A stretch of DNA of 64,000 bases from CAVVYW01 sp963752605 (GTDB lineage Bacteria > Actinomycetota > Thermoleophilia > Solirubrobacterales > 70-9): contig CAVVYW010000006.1 of NCBI GenBank assembly GCA_963752605.1, forward strand, positions 372,001 to 436,000, read 5' to 3'. The notes below the pieces were generated by a model. It was given only the letters and a program-made list of their open reading frames with translations. It searched no databases and was not told the origin of the DNA. Shown piece by piece: positions 7,565 to 15,908 of the stretch. Both the position numbers and the translations under genes were made by a program. Within the stretch, counting starts at the first letter, position 1, and each line of letters begins with the position of its first letter.

Positions 7565-8380
7565 CTAAGCCGCGCCTGCGAGGGTGGAGACAATCGCCTC
7601 GTAGACGCCCTCGCCCATCCTCCCCTCGGTCACGGTGACGTTCGGGTAGCGGGCAATCGCCTCCTTCAGGGCCGGGTCCCGCTCCGGGCCGTTGGCGGGT
7701 ACGAAGAAGCGACCGACCACCTCGGCGACTGTGAGGTCCTCGACGGAGTCGCCGATCGCGATGCACTCCTCGCGCGCGTAGTCGCGCGCCCGCTGGTGGA
7801 AGGCCACCGCGTTGGCCTTGCTGGCCGCCTCGGGGAGCAGGTGGTAGGCGTGGGCGTGCCCGTCGAGGCTCTCCATCGGGCGGAAGATCGCGCCGTTGTC
7901 GATCAGGCGCAGGCCGGTGTGACCGGCGTCGGCGATCACCCGGTTCGCCTCGTCGGTGTCCACCTTGCCCCGGAAGAGGAGGGAGAGCTCGCGCTGCTTG
8001 TGCCAGGGGTAGTGCCACTCGAGCCTGCCCTCGAAGTGCCCGAAGAGGAGGTCGGGGATCCCGCGGTCCACCATCGTCTCGGCGAGGCTCTTGTCCTCGT
8101 CGGCCTCGGCGTCGCCGACCAGCACGGTCTTCTCACCGTCGATCACAACGCCGCAGCCGACCTCGTATATGTAGGAGCGCTGCCCGATCAGCCGGGCGTC
8201 CTCCATCACCTGGGCCTCGCGGCGCCCTGACTTGATCACGATCTCGACGTCCGCGCGGTGGCACGCCTCGATCGCCCGGGCCTGGAGCATCGAGAACTCC
8301 CCCTCCGAGTCGCGGAAGAGCGAGCCCCAGCGGCCGAGCAGGGTCCCGTCGAGATCGGTGTAGACGCAGCGCAGGGCCAA
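7565..8380 (-). CDS. HAD-superfamily phosphatase (Cof / mannosyl-3-phosphoglycerate phosphatase-like)
   Basis: A protein of 271 residues. Motif I is YTDLDGTLLG at residues 7-16, motif II is VIKSGRR, and motif IV is CIAIGDSVEDLTVAE, with a type IIB cap domain between. These are cytosolic phosphatases of sugar phosphates or related compounds; the exact substrate is open. The TTG start lies 8 nt after a TACGGT box and only 34 bp from the divergent folP start, so the two promoters are back to back. Confidence 0.82.
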   Translation of the reverse strand: MALRCVYTDLDGTLLGRWGSLFRDSEGEFSMLQARAIEACHRADVEIVIKSGRREAQVMEDARLIGQRSYIYEVGCGVVIDGEKTVLVGDAEADEDKSLAETMVDRGIPDLLFGHFEGRLEWHYPWHKQRELSLLFRGKVDTDEANRVIADAGHTGLRLIDNGAIFRPMESLDGHAHAYHLLPEAASKANAVAFHQRARDYAREECIAIGDSVEDLTVAEVVGRFFVPANGPERDPALKEAIARYPNVTVTEGRMGEGVYEAIVSTLAGAA

Positions 8381-8388
8381 GGCCGGGA

Positions 8389-8408
8389 ACCGTAGCGGCG
8401 GTTACCTT
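8389..8408. promoter_or_regulatory. Back-to-back -10 boxes for the HAD gene (-) and folP (+)
   Basis: TACGGT (8389-8394, minus strand) is 8 nt before the HAD TTG. TACCTT (8403-8408, plus strand) is 6 nt before the folP ATG. Both starts lack a Shine-Dalgarno. Confidence 0.42.
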
Positions 8409-8414
8409 TGCCCT

Positions 8415-9311
8415 ATGGCATCGCGATGGCAGCTCCGCGACCGCAGCCTGGAGCTCGAGCGCCCGGTCGGAGTGGGGATCGTCAACGTCACCTCGGACTC
8501 GATGTACGAGGGGGCGCGGAGCGGCACGCCCGAGCAGGCGGTGAAGGACGGCCTGGCCCTGGCCGAGGCGGGCTTCGACATGCTCGACGTCGGCGCGGTG
8601 GCGGCCCGCAGCGGGCCGCCGGTGCCCGCTGAGGAGGAGGCGGCGCAGCTCGTGCCGGCGATCGAGGGGCTGGCCGTGCGAACCGAGCTCCCCATCTCCG
8701 CCGACACCTTCTCGGCCGAGGTGGCGCGCCGGGCGGTGGACGCCGGCGCCGCGGCGATCAACGACATCAGCGGCGCCGCCGACCCGGCCCTGCTCGAGCT
8801 GGCGGCCGAGTCGGGCTGCGGCCTGGTGCTGACGCACATCGAGGGGCCGCCGCGGGAGGACCGGGAGCCGCCGGGCTACGACGACGTGGTGAACCACCTG
8901 AAGGGCTGGTTCGCGGCCAGGATCGACGCCGCGATCGCGGCGGGGGTGGGAGAGGAGCAGCTCGCACTCGACCCTGGCCTGGACTTCGACCTCTCGGTGG
9001 ACGACGACCTCGAGATCCTGCGCCGCCTCGGCGAGCTCCGCGAGCTGGGCCGGCCGCTCTACGTCTCGCTCTCTCGCAAGGACTTCCTCGGCGCGGTGCT
9101 GGCCGGGTCATGGGAGGAGCGCCTGCCCGCCGAGCGGCGCGAGTGGGCCACAGCCGCCGCCACGGCGCTCGCGGTCGCCAACGGCGCCGACATCCTCCGG
9201 CTTCACGACGCGAGTGCGCTGCAGGCGATGCGGATCGCCGGCGCCATCGCCAAGCCGGCCGCGGACTCGGCTGCTCCCGCCACCTCGACGGCAAGGGCGG
9301 ACGGTGGCTAG
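8415..9311 (+). CDS. folP: Dihydropteroate synthase (FolP-like)
   Basis: A protein of 298 residues with TIM-barrel DHPS signatures. GIVNVTSDSMYEGA corresponds to the usual NVTPDSF loop, with its metal-binding Asn kept but Pro-Asp-Ser-Phe altered. SADTFSAEVARRAVDAGA and INDISGA form the pterin site, SLSRKDFLG stands for SRKRFLG, and LRLHDA is the final RVHD motif. It condenses 6-hydroxymethyl-dihydropterin diphosphate with p-aminobenzoate in folate synthesis. The changed first loop suggests a divergent paralogue. The start is leaderless-like, and the end overlaps the helicase start by 8 nt. Confidence 0.82.
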   Translation: MASRWQLRDRSLELERPVGVGIVNVTSDSMYEGARSGTPEQAVKDGLALAEAGFDMLDVGAVAARSGPPVPAEEEAAQLVPAIEGLAVRTELPISADTFSAEVARRAVDAGAAAINDISGAADPALLELAAESGCGLVLTHIEGPPREDREPPGYDDVVNHLKGWFAARIDAAIAAGVGEEQLALDPGLDFDLSVDDDLEILRRLGELRELGRPLYVSLSRKDFLGAVLAGSWEERLPAERREWATAAATALAVANGADILRLHDASALQAMRIAGAIAKPAADSAAPATSTARADGG

Positions 9312-11607
9312 CGGCGCCACGATCGCCGGCGGCGCGTGGGAGCCGGCGCTGGCGCCGGGGCGCGAGGACGGGCGCCTGGTCGCGGAGAGCTCGGAGCCGG
9401 CGAGCATGGCCAAGCTCGTTGACCTTCCCCCCTCCCTCCACCCGGACCTCGCGGCGGCCCTGCGCGAGAACGGGATCGAGTCGCTCTACTCCCACCAGGC
9501 CGCGGCCTACGAGACGGCGCAGCGCTCGGAGCTGATCCTGACCAGCGGCACGGCGAGCGGCAAGTCGCTCTCCTTCAACCTGCCGGTGCTGGACGGGATC
9601 GCGCGCGACCCCACCCGGCGGGCCTTCTACCTCTATCCGACCAAGGCGCTCGCCCAGGACCAGGCTCGCAAGCTCGCCGAGCTGCGGCCGCCGGGGATGC
9701 GCGAGGCGATCTACGACGGCGACACCCCGCGAGAGGAGCGCCCCTCGATCCGGCGCCGCTCCAACCTCGTCCTGACGAACCCGGACATGCTCAACGTCGG
9801 GGTCCTCCCCCATCACAAGCGCTGGGGCGACTTCCTCGCGAACCTCGGCTGGGTGGTCGTGGACGAGGCGCACACCTACCGCGGGGTCTTCGGCTCCCAC
9901 GTGGCCAACGTGCTGCGGCGCCTCCGCCGCGTCGCCCGTCTCTACGGATCCGAGCCGCGGTTCGTGATGGCGTCGGCGACGATCGCCAACCCCGCCGAGC
10001 TGGCGGGCCGGCTGACCGGGCTCGAATTCGAGCTGCTCGACGACGACGGAGCGCCCCGAGCCGGACGCGAGATCGCGATGTGGAATCCGCCGGTGATCGA
10101 GGAGCGCACCCAGACGCGCCGGTCCCCGGTCTCCGAGACGGCCGATCTCCTCTGCGAGCTGATCACTCGCGGCGTGCGGACGATCTGCTTCATGCGCAGC
10201 CGGCGGGGCATCGAGCTGATCAACCGCTTCGCGACGGACAAGCTGGCCGAGGACGGGCAGCGGGAGCTGGCGGACAGAATCGCCCCCTACCGCGCCGGCT
10301 ACACGCCGCAGCAGCGGCGCGAGATCGAAGCCAAGCTGGCCTCCGGCGAGCTGCTCGCGGTCGCCGCCACCAACGCGCTCGAGCTGGGGATAGACGTCGG
10401 CGAGCTGGACGCGGCGATCTGCGTCAACTTCCCCGGCACCGTCGCCAGCCTGCGCCAGATGTGGGGGCGGGCCGGCCGCCGCCGCCGTGGTCTCGCCGTC
10501 TATGTCGCCGGCCAGGACGCGCTCGACCAGTTCTTCTGCCGCCACCCCGACGAGTTCCTGGAGCGGCCGGTCGAGGCGGCGATCCTCGACCACCGCTCCG
10601 AGCAGATCCAGATGCAGCACCTGGTCGCCGCCGCATACGAGGCGCCGCTGGGTGCCGACCCATCCGACGACGAGGTGCTCGGCGAGGGCTGGCGCGATGC
10701 GGCCGAGCGGCTGGTCTCGATGGGAGAGCTGCGGCGCGCCCGCGGCGACCGCTACCTGACCCGGACCGGGGACTTCGTCGCGGGGCGGATCGCCCTGCGC
10801 TCCGCCTCCGCCGACAGCGTCGCGGTGATCGACTCGGACTCCGGCGAGATGCTCGGCCACGTCGAGGCGGAGCGCGCCTTCGACACGGTCCACCCCGGCG
10901 CCATCTACCTGCACCTCGGCCGCTCCTACGAGGTCGCCGAGCTCGACGTCGGCTCGCGGCGGGCGATCGTCCGGCCCTTCGACGGCGACTACTACACCCA
11001 GGTCAAGAAGGAGACCGAGGTCTACATCGAGGAGATGCGCACCCAGCGCCGCGCGCTGGGGGTCGAGCTCAACTTCGGAGCGGTCTCCGTCTCCGAGCAG
11101 GTGATCGCCTACCAGCGCAAGCGGCTGGGCGACAACGAGGTTCTGGACACGATCGCGCTCGACCTGCCGGAGCAGGACTTCGTCACCCAGGCGCTCTGGT
11201 ACGTGATCGGCGACCGGATGGCGGCGGCGCTCCCGCAGGAGGTGCTGCTCGGCGCGCTTCACGCCTCCGAGCACAGCCAGATCGCGGTGCTGCCCCTGAT
11301 CGCGATGTGCGACCGCTGGGACATCGGCGGGCTCTCCACCAACATCCACCACCAGACCGGCTCGCCGACCATCTTCATCTACGACGGCCATCCCGGTGGC
11401 GTCGGGATCACCCGGCTCGGTTACGAGAAGTTCGAGCGCCTTGTCGGAGATGCCGATCGCCTGATCCGCGAGTGCCCCTGCGAGGACGGCTGCCCCTCCT
11501 GCGTGCAGAGCCCGAAGTGCGGCAACCTCAACGAGCACCTCCACAAGGGAGGGGCGCTGGAGCTGATGGGCCGGATGCTGCGCGAGGGGAAGGCGAAGGC
11601 CTCGTGA
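9304..11607 (+). CDS. DEAD/DEAH-box helicase, MrfA (YprA)-like with DUF1998 zinc domain
   Basis: A protein of about 767 residues from the GTG at 9304; an ATG at 9406 is the alternative. Walker A-like TSGTASGKSLSFN, DEAH box VVDEAHTYRGVFGSH, motif III ASATIAN, helicase-C motifs with ATNALELGIDVGELD and QMWGRAGRRRRG. A C-terminal DUF1998-like region holds four cysteines (CPCEDGCPSC, then PKCGN) for zinc. In Bacillus MrfA acts with MrfB in repair of mitomycin C damage. Start and stop overlap folP and the TIGR00725 gene, so the three form one operon. Confidence 0.88.
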   Translation: MASGATIAGGAWEPALAPGREDGRLVAESSEPASMAKLVDLPPSLHPDLAAALRENGIESLYSHQAAAYETAQRSELILTSGTASGKSLSFNLPVLDGIARDPTRRAFYLYPTKALAQDQARKLAELRPPGMREAIYDGDTPREERPSIRRRSNLVLTNPDMLNVGVLPHHKRWGDFLANLGWVVVDEAHTYRGVFGSHVANVLRRLRRVARLYGSEPRFVMASATIANPAELAGRLTGLEFELLDDDGAPRAGREIAMWNPPVIEERTQTRRSPVSETADLLCELITRGVRTICFMRSRRGIELINRFATDKLAEDGQRELADRIAPYRAGYTPQQRREIEAKLASGELLAVAATNALELGIDVGELDAAICVNFPGTVASLRQMWGRAGRRRRGLAVYVAGQDALDQFFCRHPDEFLERPVEAAILDHRSEQIQMQHLVAAAYEAPLGADPSDDEVLGEGWRDAAERLVSMGELRRARGDRYLTRTGDFVAGRIALRSASADSVAVIDSDSGEMLGHVEAERAFDTVHPGAIYLHLGRSYEVAELDVGSRRAIVRPFDGDYYTQVKKETEVYIEEMRTQRRALGVELNFGAVSVSEQVIAYQRKRLGDNEVLDTIALDLPEQDFVTQALWYVIGDRMAAALPQEVLLGALHASEHSQIAVLPLIAMCDRWDIGGLSTNIHHQTGSPTIFIYDGHPGGVGITRLGYEKFERLVGDADRLIRECPCEDGCPSCVQSPKCGNLNEHLHKGGALELMGRMLREGKAKAS

Positions 11608-12134
11608 GCAGGCGCAAGGTCCATGTCTCGGTGATCGGGGCGTCCGAGGGCGAGCCCGTGGTGCTGAAGGACGCCGAAGAGGTCGGTCGCCGCATCGCAG
11701 AGGGGGGCGCGGTGCTGGTCTGCGGCGGCCTGACCGGGGTGATGGAGGCGGCCTCGCGCGGGGCCGCGGAGGCCGGGGGCACCGTCGTGGCGGTGCTGCC
11801 GACCCTCGAGCCCGCGGACGCCAATCCCTACGTGACCCATGCGATCGCGACGGGCATCGGCCACGCGCGCAACCTCGCCGTGGTCGCCTCCGGCGACGCT
11901 GTGATCGCCGTCGGCGGCGAGTGGGGCACGCTCTCGGAGATCGCCTTCGCCCGGAAGCTCGAGCGCCCGGTGGTGTCACTGGACAGCTGGCCGCTCCGCA
12001 ACCGCGCGGGCACCGACCTCGGCATCACCGAGGCGGGCACCCCCGAGGAGGCGGTCAAGGCGGCACTTTCCTCGGCGGTCAGCGAGAAGTCCTCGCCCGA
12101 GCGCACCGAGGCGGCCGACAGCACGCTCGACTGA
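11604..12134 (+). CDS. TIGR00725 family Rossmann nucleotide-binding protein (LOG/DprA-like fold)
   Basis: A protein of 176 residues. Hallmarks are the nucleotide-binding loop VCGGLTGVMEAASRGA and the GGEWGTLSEI motif, which replaces the PGGxGTxxE of cytokinin-activating LOG enzymes. The function of the family is unknown. The GTG overlaps the helicase stop by 4 nt (GTGA), showing translational coupling. A short charged tail (about 20 residues) follows the domain. Confidence 0.85.
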   Translation: MSRRKVHVSVIGASEGEPVVLKDAEEVGRRIAEGGAVLVCGGLTGVMEAASRGAAEAGGTVVAVLPTLEPADANPYVTHAIATGIGHARNLAVVASGDAVIAVGGEWGTLSEIAFARKLERPVVSLDSWPLRNRAGTDLGITEAGTPEEAVKAALSSAVSEKSSPERTEAADSTLD

Positions 12135-12177
12135 CCGCCGCGCCCGGGCTACCGGCGCGCCCTCCCTCGCCCCCTCC

Positions 12178-12183
12178 TAGACT
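12178..12183 (+). promoter_or_regulatory. TAGACT -10 box of the LVIVD-repeat gene
   Basis: TAGACT is followed by a leader of about 27 nt that contains AAGGAGG (12202-12208), 8 nt before the TTG start. This is one of the leadered genes of the window. Confidence 0.45.
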
Positions 12184-12216
12184 TGCGTCGGCTTGATGGG
12201 TAAGGAGGCCGACAGC

Positions 12217-13846
12217 TTGACCAGCCGGCGGGGGGCCGGAGCTCTTGGGTTGATCGCGGCCCTGTGCCTGACCCTGGGCGGCGCCGGCTCGGCCCTCGCG
12301 GACCACCCCGGCAGCGGCCCGGACCCGGCGAATCTGATGTCCGGCGCACCGCCCTCCGAGGCGCCCCCGGCCCCGGTCACGAGGGCCGCCGAACCGCCGC
12401 TATTGCCGACCCCGCAGGGACCATGCGGGCCGGGCTCCGACCCCGAGACAGGCATTCAGGGACGCGTCAGCCCGGAGGACCACGCCAGCGGCGAGGCGGC
12501 GGACGGATCCAGGTGCAACACCGAGCTTGCGGGGCAGTACCGGATCCCGAACGCCGTCGGCACGGTGGGCGGCTTCAAGGTCGAGCGCTATATCGACCAG
12601 GCCGGCCGAGAGTGCGCCTACTACGACACCACCCTTCAGTATCCGACTAACGCGCTCGACTCCGAGGGCGGGGTCAACGTCCTCGACATGTCGGACCCGA
12701 GCAATCCAGTCCTGACGGCCAGGCTCGTCACCCCCGCGATGCTGACGCCTCACGAGTCGCTGGTGCTGAGCCAGCAGCGCGGCGTGCTGGCTGCCGTGTC
12801 GGGCAATCTCGCGTTCCTCCCCGGCCAGGTCGACATCTACGACATCTCCCAGGATTGTCGTAACCCCGTGGTCAAGTCCTCCACCCCGCTGGGCGTCTTC
12901 GGGCACGAGAGCGGGCTGGCCCCCGACGGGAACACGTTCTACGCGGCCTCGCCCTCGACCTCAACGATCTTCGCTCTGGACATCTCGAACCCGTCCGTGC
13001 CGATCCCGCTCACGCCCACCGGCTACAACATCGACTCCCACGGTCTCTCGATCAGCGACGACGGGAACCGGGCGTACGTCGCCGGCACCGGCTCCGGGCT
13101 GACCATTCTCGACACCACCGAGATCCAGAACCGGACTCCCAACCCGACCATAACCGAGGTCTCGAACCTGACTTGGACCTCGATGAGCATCCCCCAGAAC
13201 GCCATCCCCTTCACCAGGGACGGCCGGCCATACCTGCTCGAGATCGACGAGTTCGGGGCGCAGAGCGAGGTCGGTGCGGGTCGCATCATCGACATCGCCG
13301 ACGAGACACAGCCGCAGGTGATCTCGAACCTGCGCCTCGAGGTCCACCAGCCGGAGAACTTCGCAACCACGGCCGGCGACAACGGAGCCAACAACCCGGT
13401 GCAGGGCTACGCGGGGCACTACTGCAACGTGCCGAGCCGCGTCGATCCCCCGATCGCCGCCTGCAGCATGATCCTCTCCGGCCTGCGGGTGTTCGACATC
13501 CGCAACCCTCACAACCCGCGCGAGGTCGCCTACTTCAACGCCCCTGTGGACCCGCGCATCGTTCCGGGGGCCGGCATCGTCCCCGAAGCGAGCAACTGGG
13601 CGATGTCGAGCCCGTCCTTCGTCCCCGAGCGGAAGGAGATCTGGTACTCGGACGGCCTCAGCGGCTTCTACAACGTGCGGGTCACCAACGGGGTGTGGGA
13701 CCCGGAGGGCGGCTCGGCAGCTCCGACCCAGACGACCGCGACGAAGAAGGCGGAGCTGCAAGAAGAAGCGGAAGAAGAAGCGGGCCAAGGGCGCCGCCGC
13801 CGCACGGAAGCGGCACAAGTGCAAGCGGCGTAAGAAGAAGAGGTAG
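12217..13846 (+). CDS. Secreted LVIVD-repeat (beta-propeller-like) protein, frameshifted near the 3' end
   Basis: It starts at TTG 12217 because AAGGAGG lies 8 nt upstream. A Sec signal peptide follows (LGLIAALCLTLGGAGSALA). The body has LVIVD-type propeller blades: NVLDMSDPSNPVLTARLV, VDIYDISQDCRNPVV, FALDISNPSVPIPL, LTILDTTEIQ and LRVFDIRNPHNPREVAYF. As read, the frame ends at 13833 with an acidic then Arg-rich end. Removing one base near 13753 gives instead a strongly basic tail beginning CKKKRKKKRAKG that ends at 13846. Such basic tails are also seen on the CSLREA protein, so I take the shifted end as the original. Probably extracellular; the ligand is unknown. Confidence 0.78.
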
Positions 13847-13864
13847 CGGCTCGGCTGCTGACGC

Positions 13865-13870
13865 TAGCCT
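13865..13870 (+). promoter_or_regulatory. TAGCCT -10 box of tRNA-Phe
   Basis: TAGCCT lies 11 nt upstream of the first base of the mature tRNA. A TSS a few bases after it would leave a very short 5' leader. Confidence 0.35.
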
Positions 13871-13881
13871 TTGCGCCTCCC

Positions 13882-13954
13882 GGCGAGGTAGCTCAGTTGG
13901 TAGAGCACACGACTGAAAATCGTGGTGTCGCCAGTTCGATTCTGGCCCTCGCCA
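13882..13954 (+). tRNA. tRNA-Phe (anticodon GAA)
   Basis: A 73-nt cloverleaf. Acceptor GGCGAGG pairs with CCTCGCC and the discriminator is A. The D-arm is GCTC/GAGC. The anticodon stem is CACGA/TCGTG with loop CTGAAAA (anticodon GAA). The variable loop is GTGTC and the T-arm is GCCAG/CTGGC around TTCGATT. CCA is not encoded. Confidence 0.97.
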
Positions 13955-14059
13955 CTTCCTTGTATCAGTGCCTGACTGGGCGTGACCGCTCTTCCGCCAC
14001 TTGACTTCACCCGGCAGGGGAGGGAAGATCGGTTTGTCCCTCTACGGATAGAGGTCCAG

Positions 14060-14713
14060 ATGTCGAACGTCACCACTCCACCCTCCGCGCCGGAACAGAC
14101 GCCGCCGGGGGAGGAGGTCCCATCGAGGCTCAAGGTTCTTTGGCGAAGGCGCCGGAACCTGCTGCTCGCGTTGGTGCTGCTGATCGTTGCGGCGGCCGTC
14201 GCGGCCGGGTCGCTCGCCGTGTTCTCGAGCGAGTCGGCCAACCCGCAGAACACCTTCAGCTCCGGATCGCTCTCGATCGACAACAACAAGGAGGGTGCCG
14301 CGATCTTCACGGCGGCGAACATGCTGCCGGGCGACACCGCACAGGGGACGGTGACGATCAGGAACTCAGGCGATGCGTCAGGGGACTTCAGTGTTTCCGA
14401 CGAGGGTCTTACGGACACACCCGGCCCGGCCGGCGGAAATCTCTCCACGGCGCTCGACCTGACGATCGTGGACCTCGGTCCCGATGGGGTCCCGGGCGGT
14501 GGTGACGATGTCACTCCGGCGACCTATAACGGCAGGTTCGACGCATTGCCAACGGTCGATCTCGGGAACTGGGTCACGGACGAGCAGCACACCTACCAGT
14601 TCACGGTGACGTTCCGCGACACCGGGGTACCAAGTGGTCCGACCACTGGCGACAACGCATTCGAGAACGCCTCGACGCAGGTCACCTACGCCTGGGACGC
14701 CGTCTCCGATTAG
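14060..14713 (+). CDS. SipW-dependent-type secreted protein, TasA/camelysin (CalY)-like
   Basis: A protein of 217 residues from the ATG at 14060, which has AGAGG five bases upstream; the frame to 13982 would add 26 unrelated residues. A Pro-rich cytosolic lead and basic RRRR precede a strong hydrophobic segment (LLLALVLLIVAAAVAAGSLA), then VFSSESANPQNTFSSGSL, the typical start of mature TasA/CalY domains. The rest is a beta-rich domain with NMLPGDTAQGTVTIRNSGD. In Bacillus such proteins form biofilm fibres after cleavage by the dedicated peptidase SipW; a SipW-like gene lies 0.6 kb downstream. Confidence 0.8.
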   Translation: MSNVTTPPSAPEQTPPGEEVPSRLKVLWRRRRNLLLALVLLIVAAAVAAGSLAVFSSESANPQNTFSSGSLSIDNNKEGAAIFTAANMLPGDTAQGTVTIRNSGDASGDFSVSDEGLTDTPGPAGGNLSTALDLTIVDLGPDGVPGGGDDVTPATYNGRFDALPTVDLGNWVTDEQHTYQFTVTFRDTGVPSGPTTGDNAFENASTQVTYAWDAVSD

Positions 14714-14722
14714 CGCCCCGCC

Positions 14723-15274
14723 ATGGCGCTGCGAGAGGCACAGCCCCGCCGCGCGCACGGCTTAATCGGCAACACCCGACGGCTGGTTCTGCTCATCGCG
14801 GGCGGCCTGATCGCCGGAGTCGTCGTCTGGGCGGTCCTGCTCACAAGCGCGGTGTACACCGAGGAGTCGAAATCGTCCGGTAACGATGTGTCCGCGGGTG
14901 AGGCCAGGCTTTCGGTCTCACCCACGGGGCCGATCGTGGCGGCCGATGGGCTGAAGCCGGGCGACGTCCGGCAGGGCGATGCGATGGTCACGAACCTCGG
15001 ATCGCCTGCCCGGCTCAGCGTGACGGTCAAGGGTGCAGCCGCCGCGCCGGCCCTGGCCGCCGCGGTCATGCTCGAGATCCTGGACCGCGACACTCCCTCG
15101 ATGGTGTTCTACTCCGGGCCGCTCGGGGGCGCGGGGCGCGTCGATCTCGGCGCCTACGGCGCCGGCGCCACGAAAGCGGTGAGGATCAAGCTCTCGCTTC
15201 CGTCGAGCGCGAGCCCCTCGTTGAGCGGACAGAGCGTCGCCGCCTCCTTCGAATGGGAGGCCAGGGCGCCGTGA
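14723..15274 (+). CDS. SipW-locus secreted/membrane protein with TasA-like beta domain
   Basis: A protein of 183 residues. The N-terminal transmembrane or signal segment is LVLLIAGGLIAGVVVWAVLL. The beta-rich domain parallels the preceding protein: DVSAGEARLSVSPTGP and LKPGDVRQGDAMVTNLGSPA match its SGSLSIDN and MLPGDTAQGTVTIRNSG segments. The gap to the upstream gene is 9 nt, and the stop overlaps the sipW GTG (GTGA). It is probably a second fibre subunit or an anchoring/accessory factor like TapA; this is inferred from position and the shared pattern only. Confidence 0.68.
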   Translation: MALREAQPRRAHGLIGNTRRLVLLIAGGLIAGVVVWAVLLTSAVYTEESKSSGNDVSAGEARLSVSPTGPIVAADGLKPGDVRQGDAMVTNLGSPARLSVTVKGAAAAPALAAAVMLEILDRDTPSMVFYSGPLGGAGRVDLGAYGAGATKAVRIKLSLPSSASPSLSGQSVAASFEWEARAP

Positions 15275-15908
15275 AGCGCCTCTGGGGCTGGGTGATCTCG
15301 GCCATCACGGTGGTCGTGGTGGTCGTCGCCTTGCTCGTACTTGCTGCCCAGCCTCCTCGGCTACGAGCGCTACGTGATCGAGAGCGGCTCGATGGAGCCC
15401 GCCCTCCCGGTCGGCACCGTCGTCTACTCGAAGGCGAAGCCCCCTGAGGAGCTGGAGGTCGGCGACATCATCACCTACGAGCCGCCCGCCGAGTCCAACG
15501 TGGACGACCTCGTCACCCACCGCCTCTTCTCGATCACGCCCGAGACCCCCAACCTGCAAGCGGACATCGTGGCACCGGACAGCGGACCAAGCGGGGACGA
15601 GCCCCGCCTGATCATGCGGACCAAGGGGGACGCCAACGAGGATCCCGATTCCTGGCAGTTCGTGCTCGGGGAGCGAGGGCGCGGCCCGCGAGGAGGCCAA
15701 CCTGCCATACCTGGGGTATGTCTACCTCGCGCTCGGAAACAACCTGGTGCGGCTCCTGGTCATCGTCATCCCGGCGTTTCTGATCATGGTGTTGACCGCG
15801 GTGAGTCTCTGGCGGTGGGCCGGGGAGGAGCAAAAGCAGGAACGCGCACGCATCGAGCGGGAAAGGCTCGAGCGCGAACGGGCCGAACGGGAGAAGGAGG
15901 CGGTGTGA
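15271..15908 (+). CDS. SipW-like signal peptidase I, two apparent frameshifts
   Basis: The gene reads through in three frames. It begins VKRLWGWVISAITVVVVVVALL (first membrane helix), shifts near 15338 (one extra T in GTACTTGCTG), and continues LPSLLGYERYVIESGSMEPAL with the catalytic-Ser motif SGSM. TVVYSKAKPPEELEVGDIITY and THRLFSI follow, the latter holding the His that replaces Lys in ER/SipW-type peptidases. It shifts again near 15675 to NLPYLGYVYLALGN, a second membrane helix and a long charged coiled tail (RIERERLERERAEREKE). Each break needs one base removed. Between its two substrate-like neighbours it would process their signal peptides. Confidence 0.8.

Noticed and set aside
13864..14514. 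Minus-strand open frame of 216 codons covering tRNA-Phe
   Set aside because: Its end is a translation of the tRNA complement (a well-known false gene pattern), and the rest is antisense to the TasA-like gene with third-position GC bias on the other strand.
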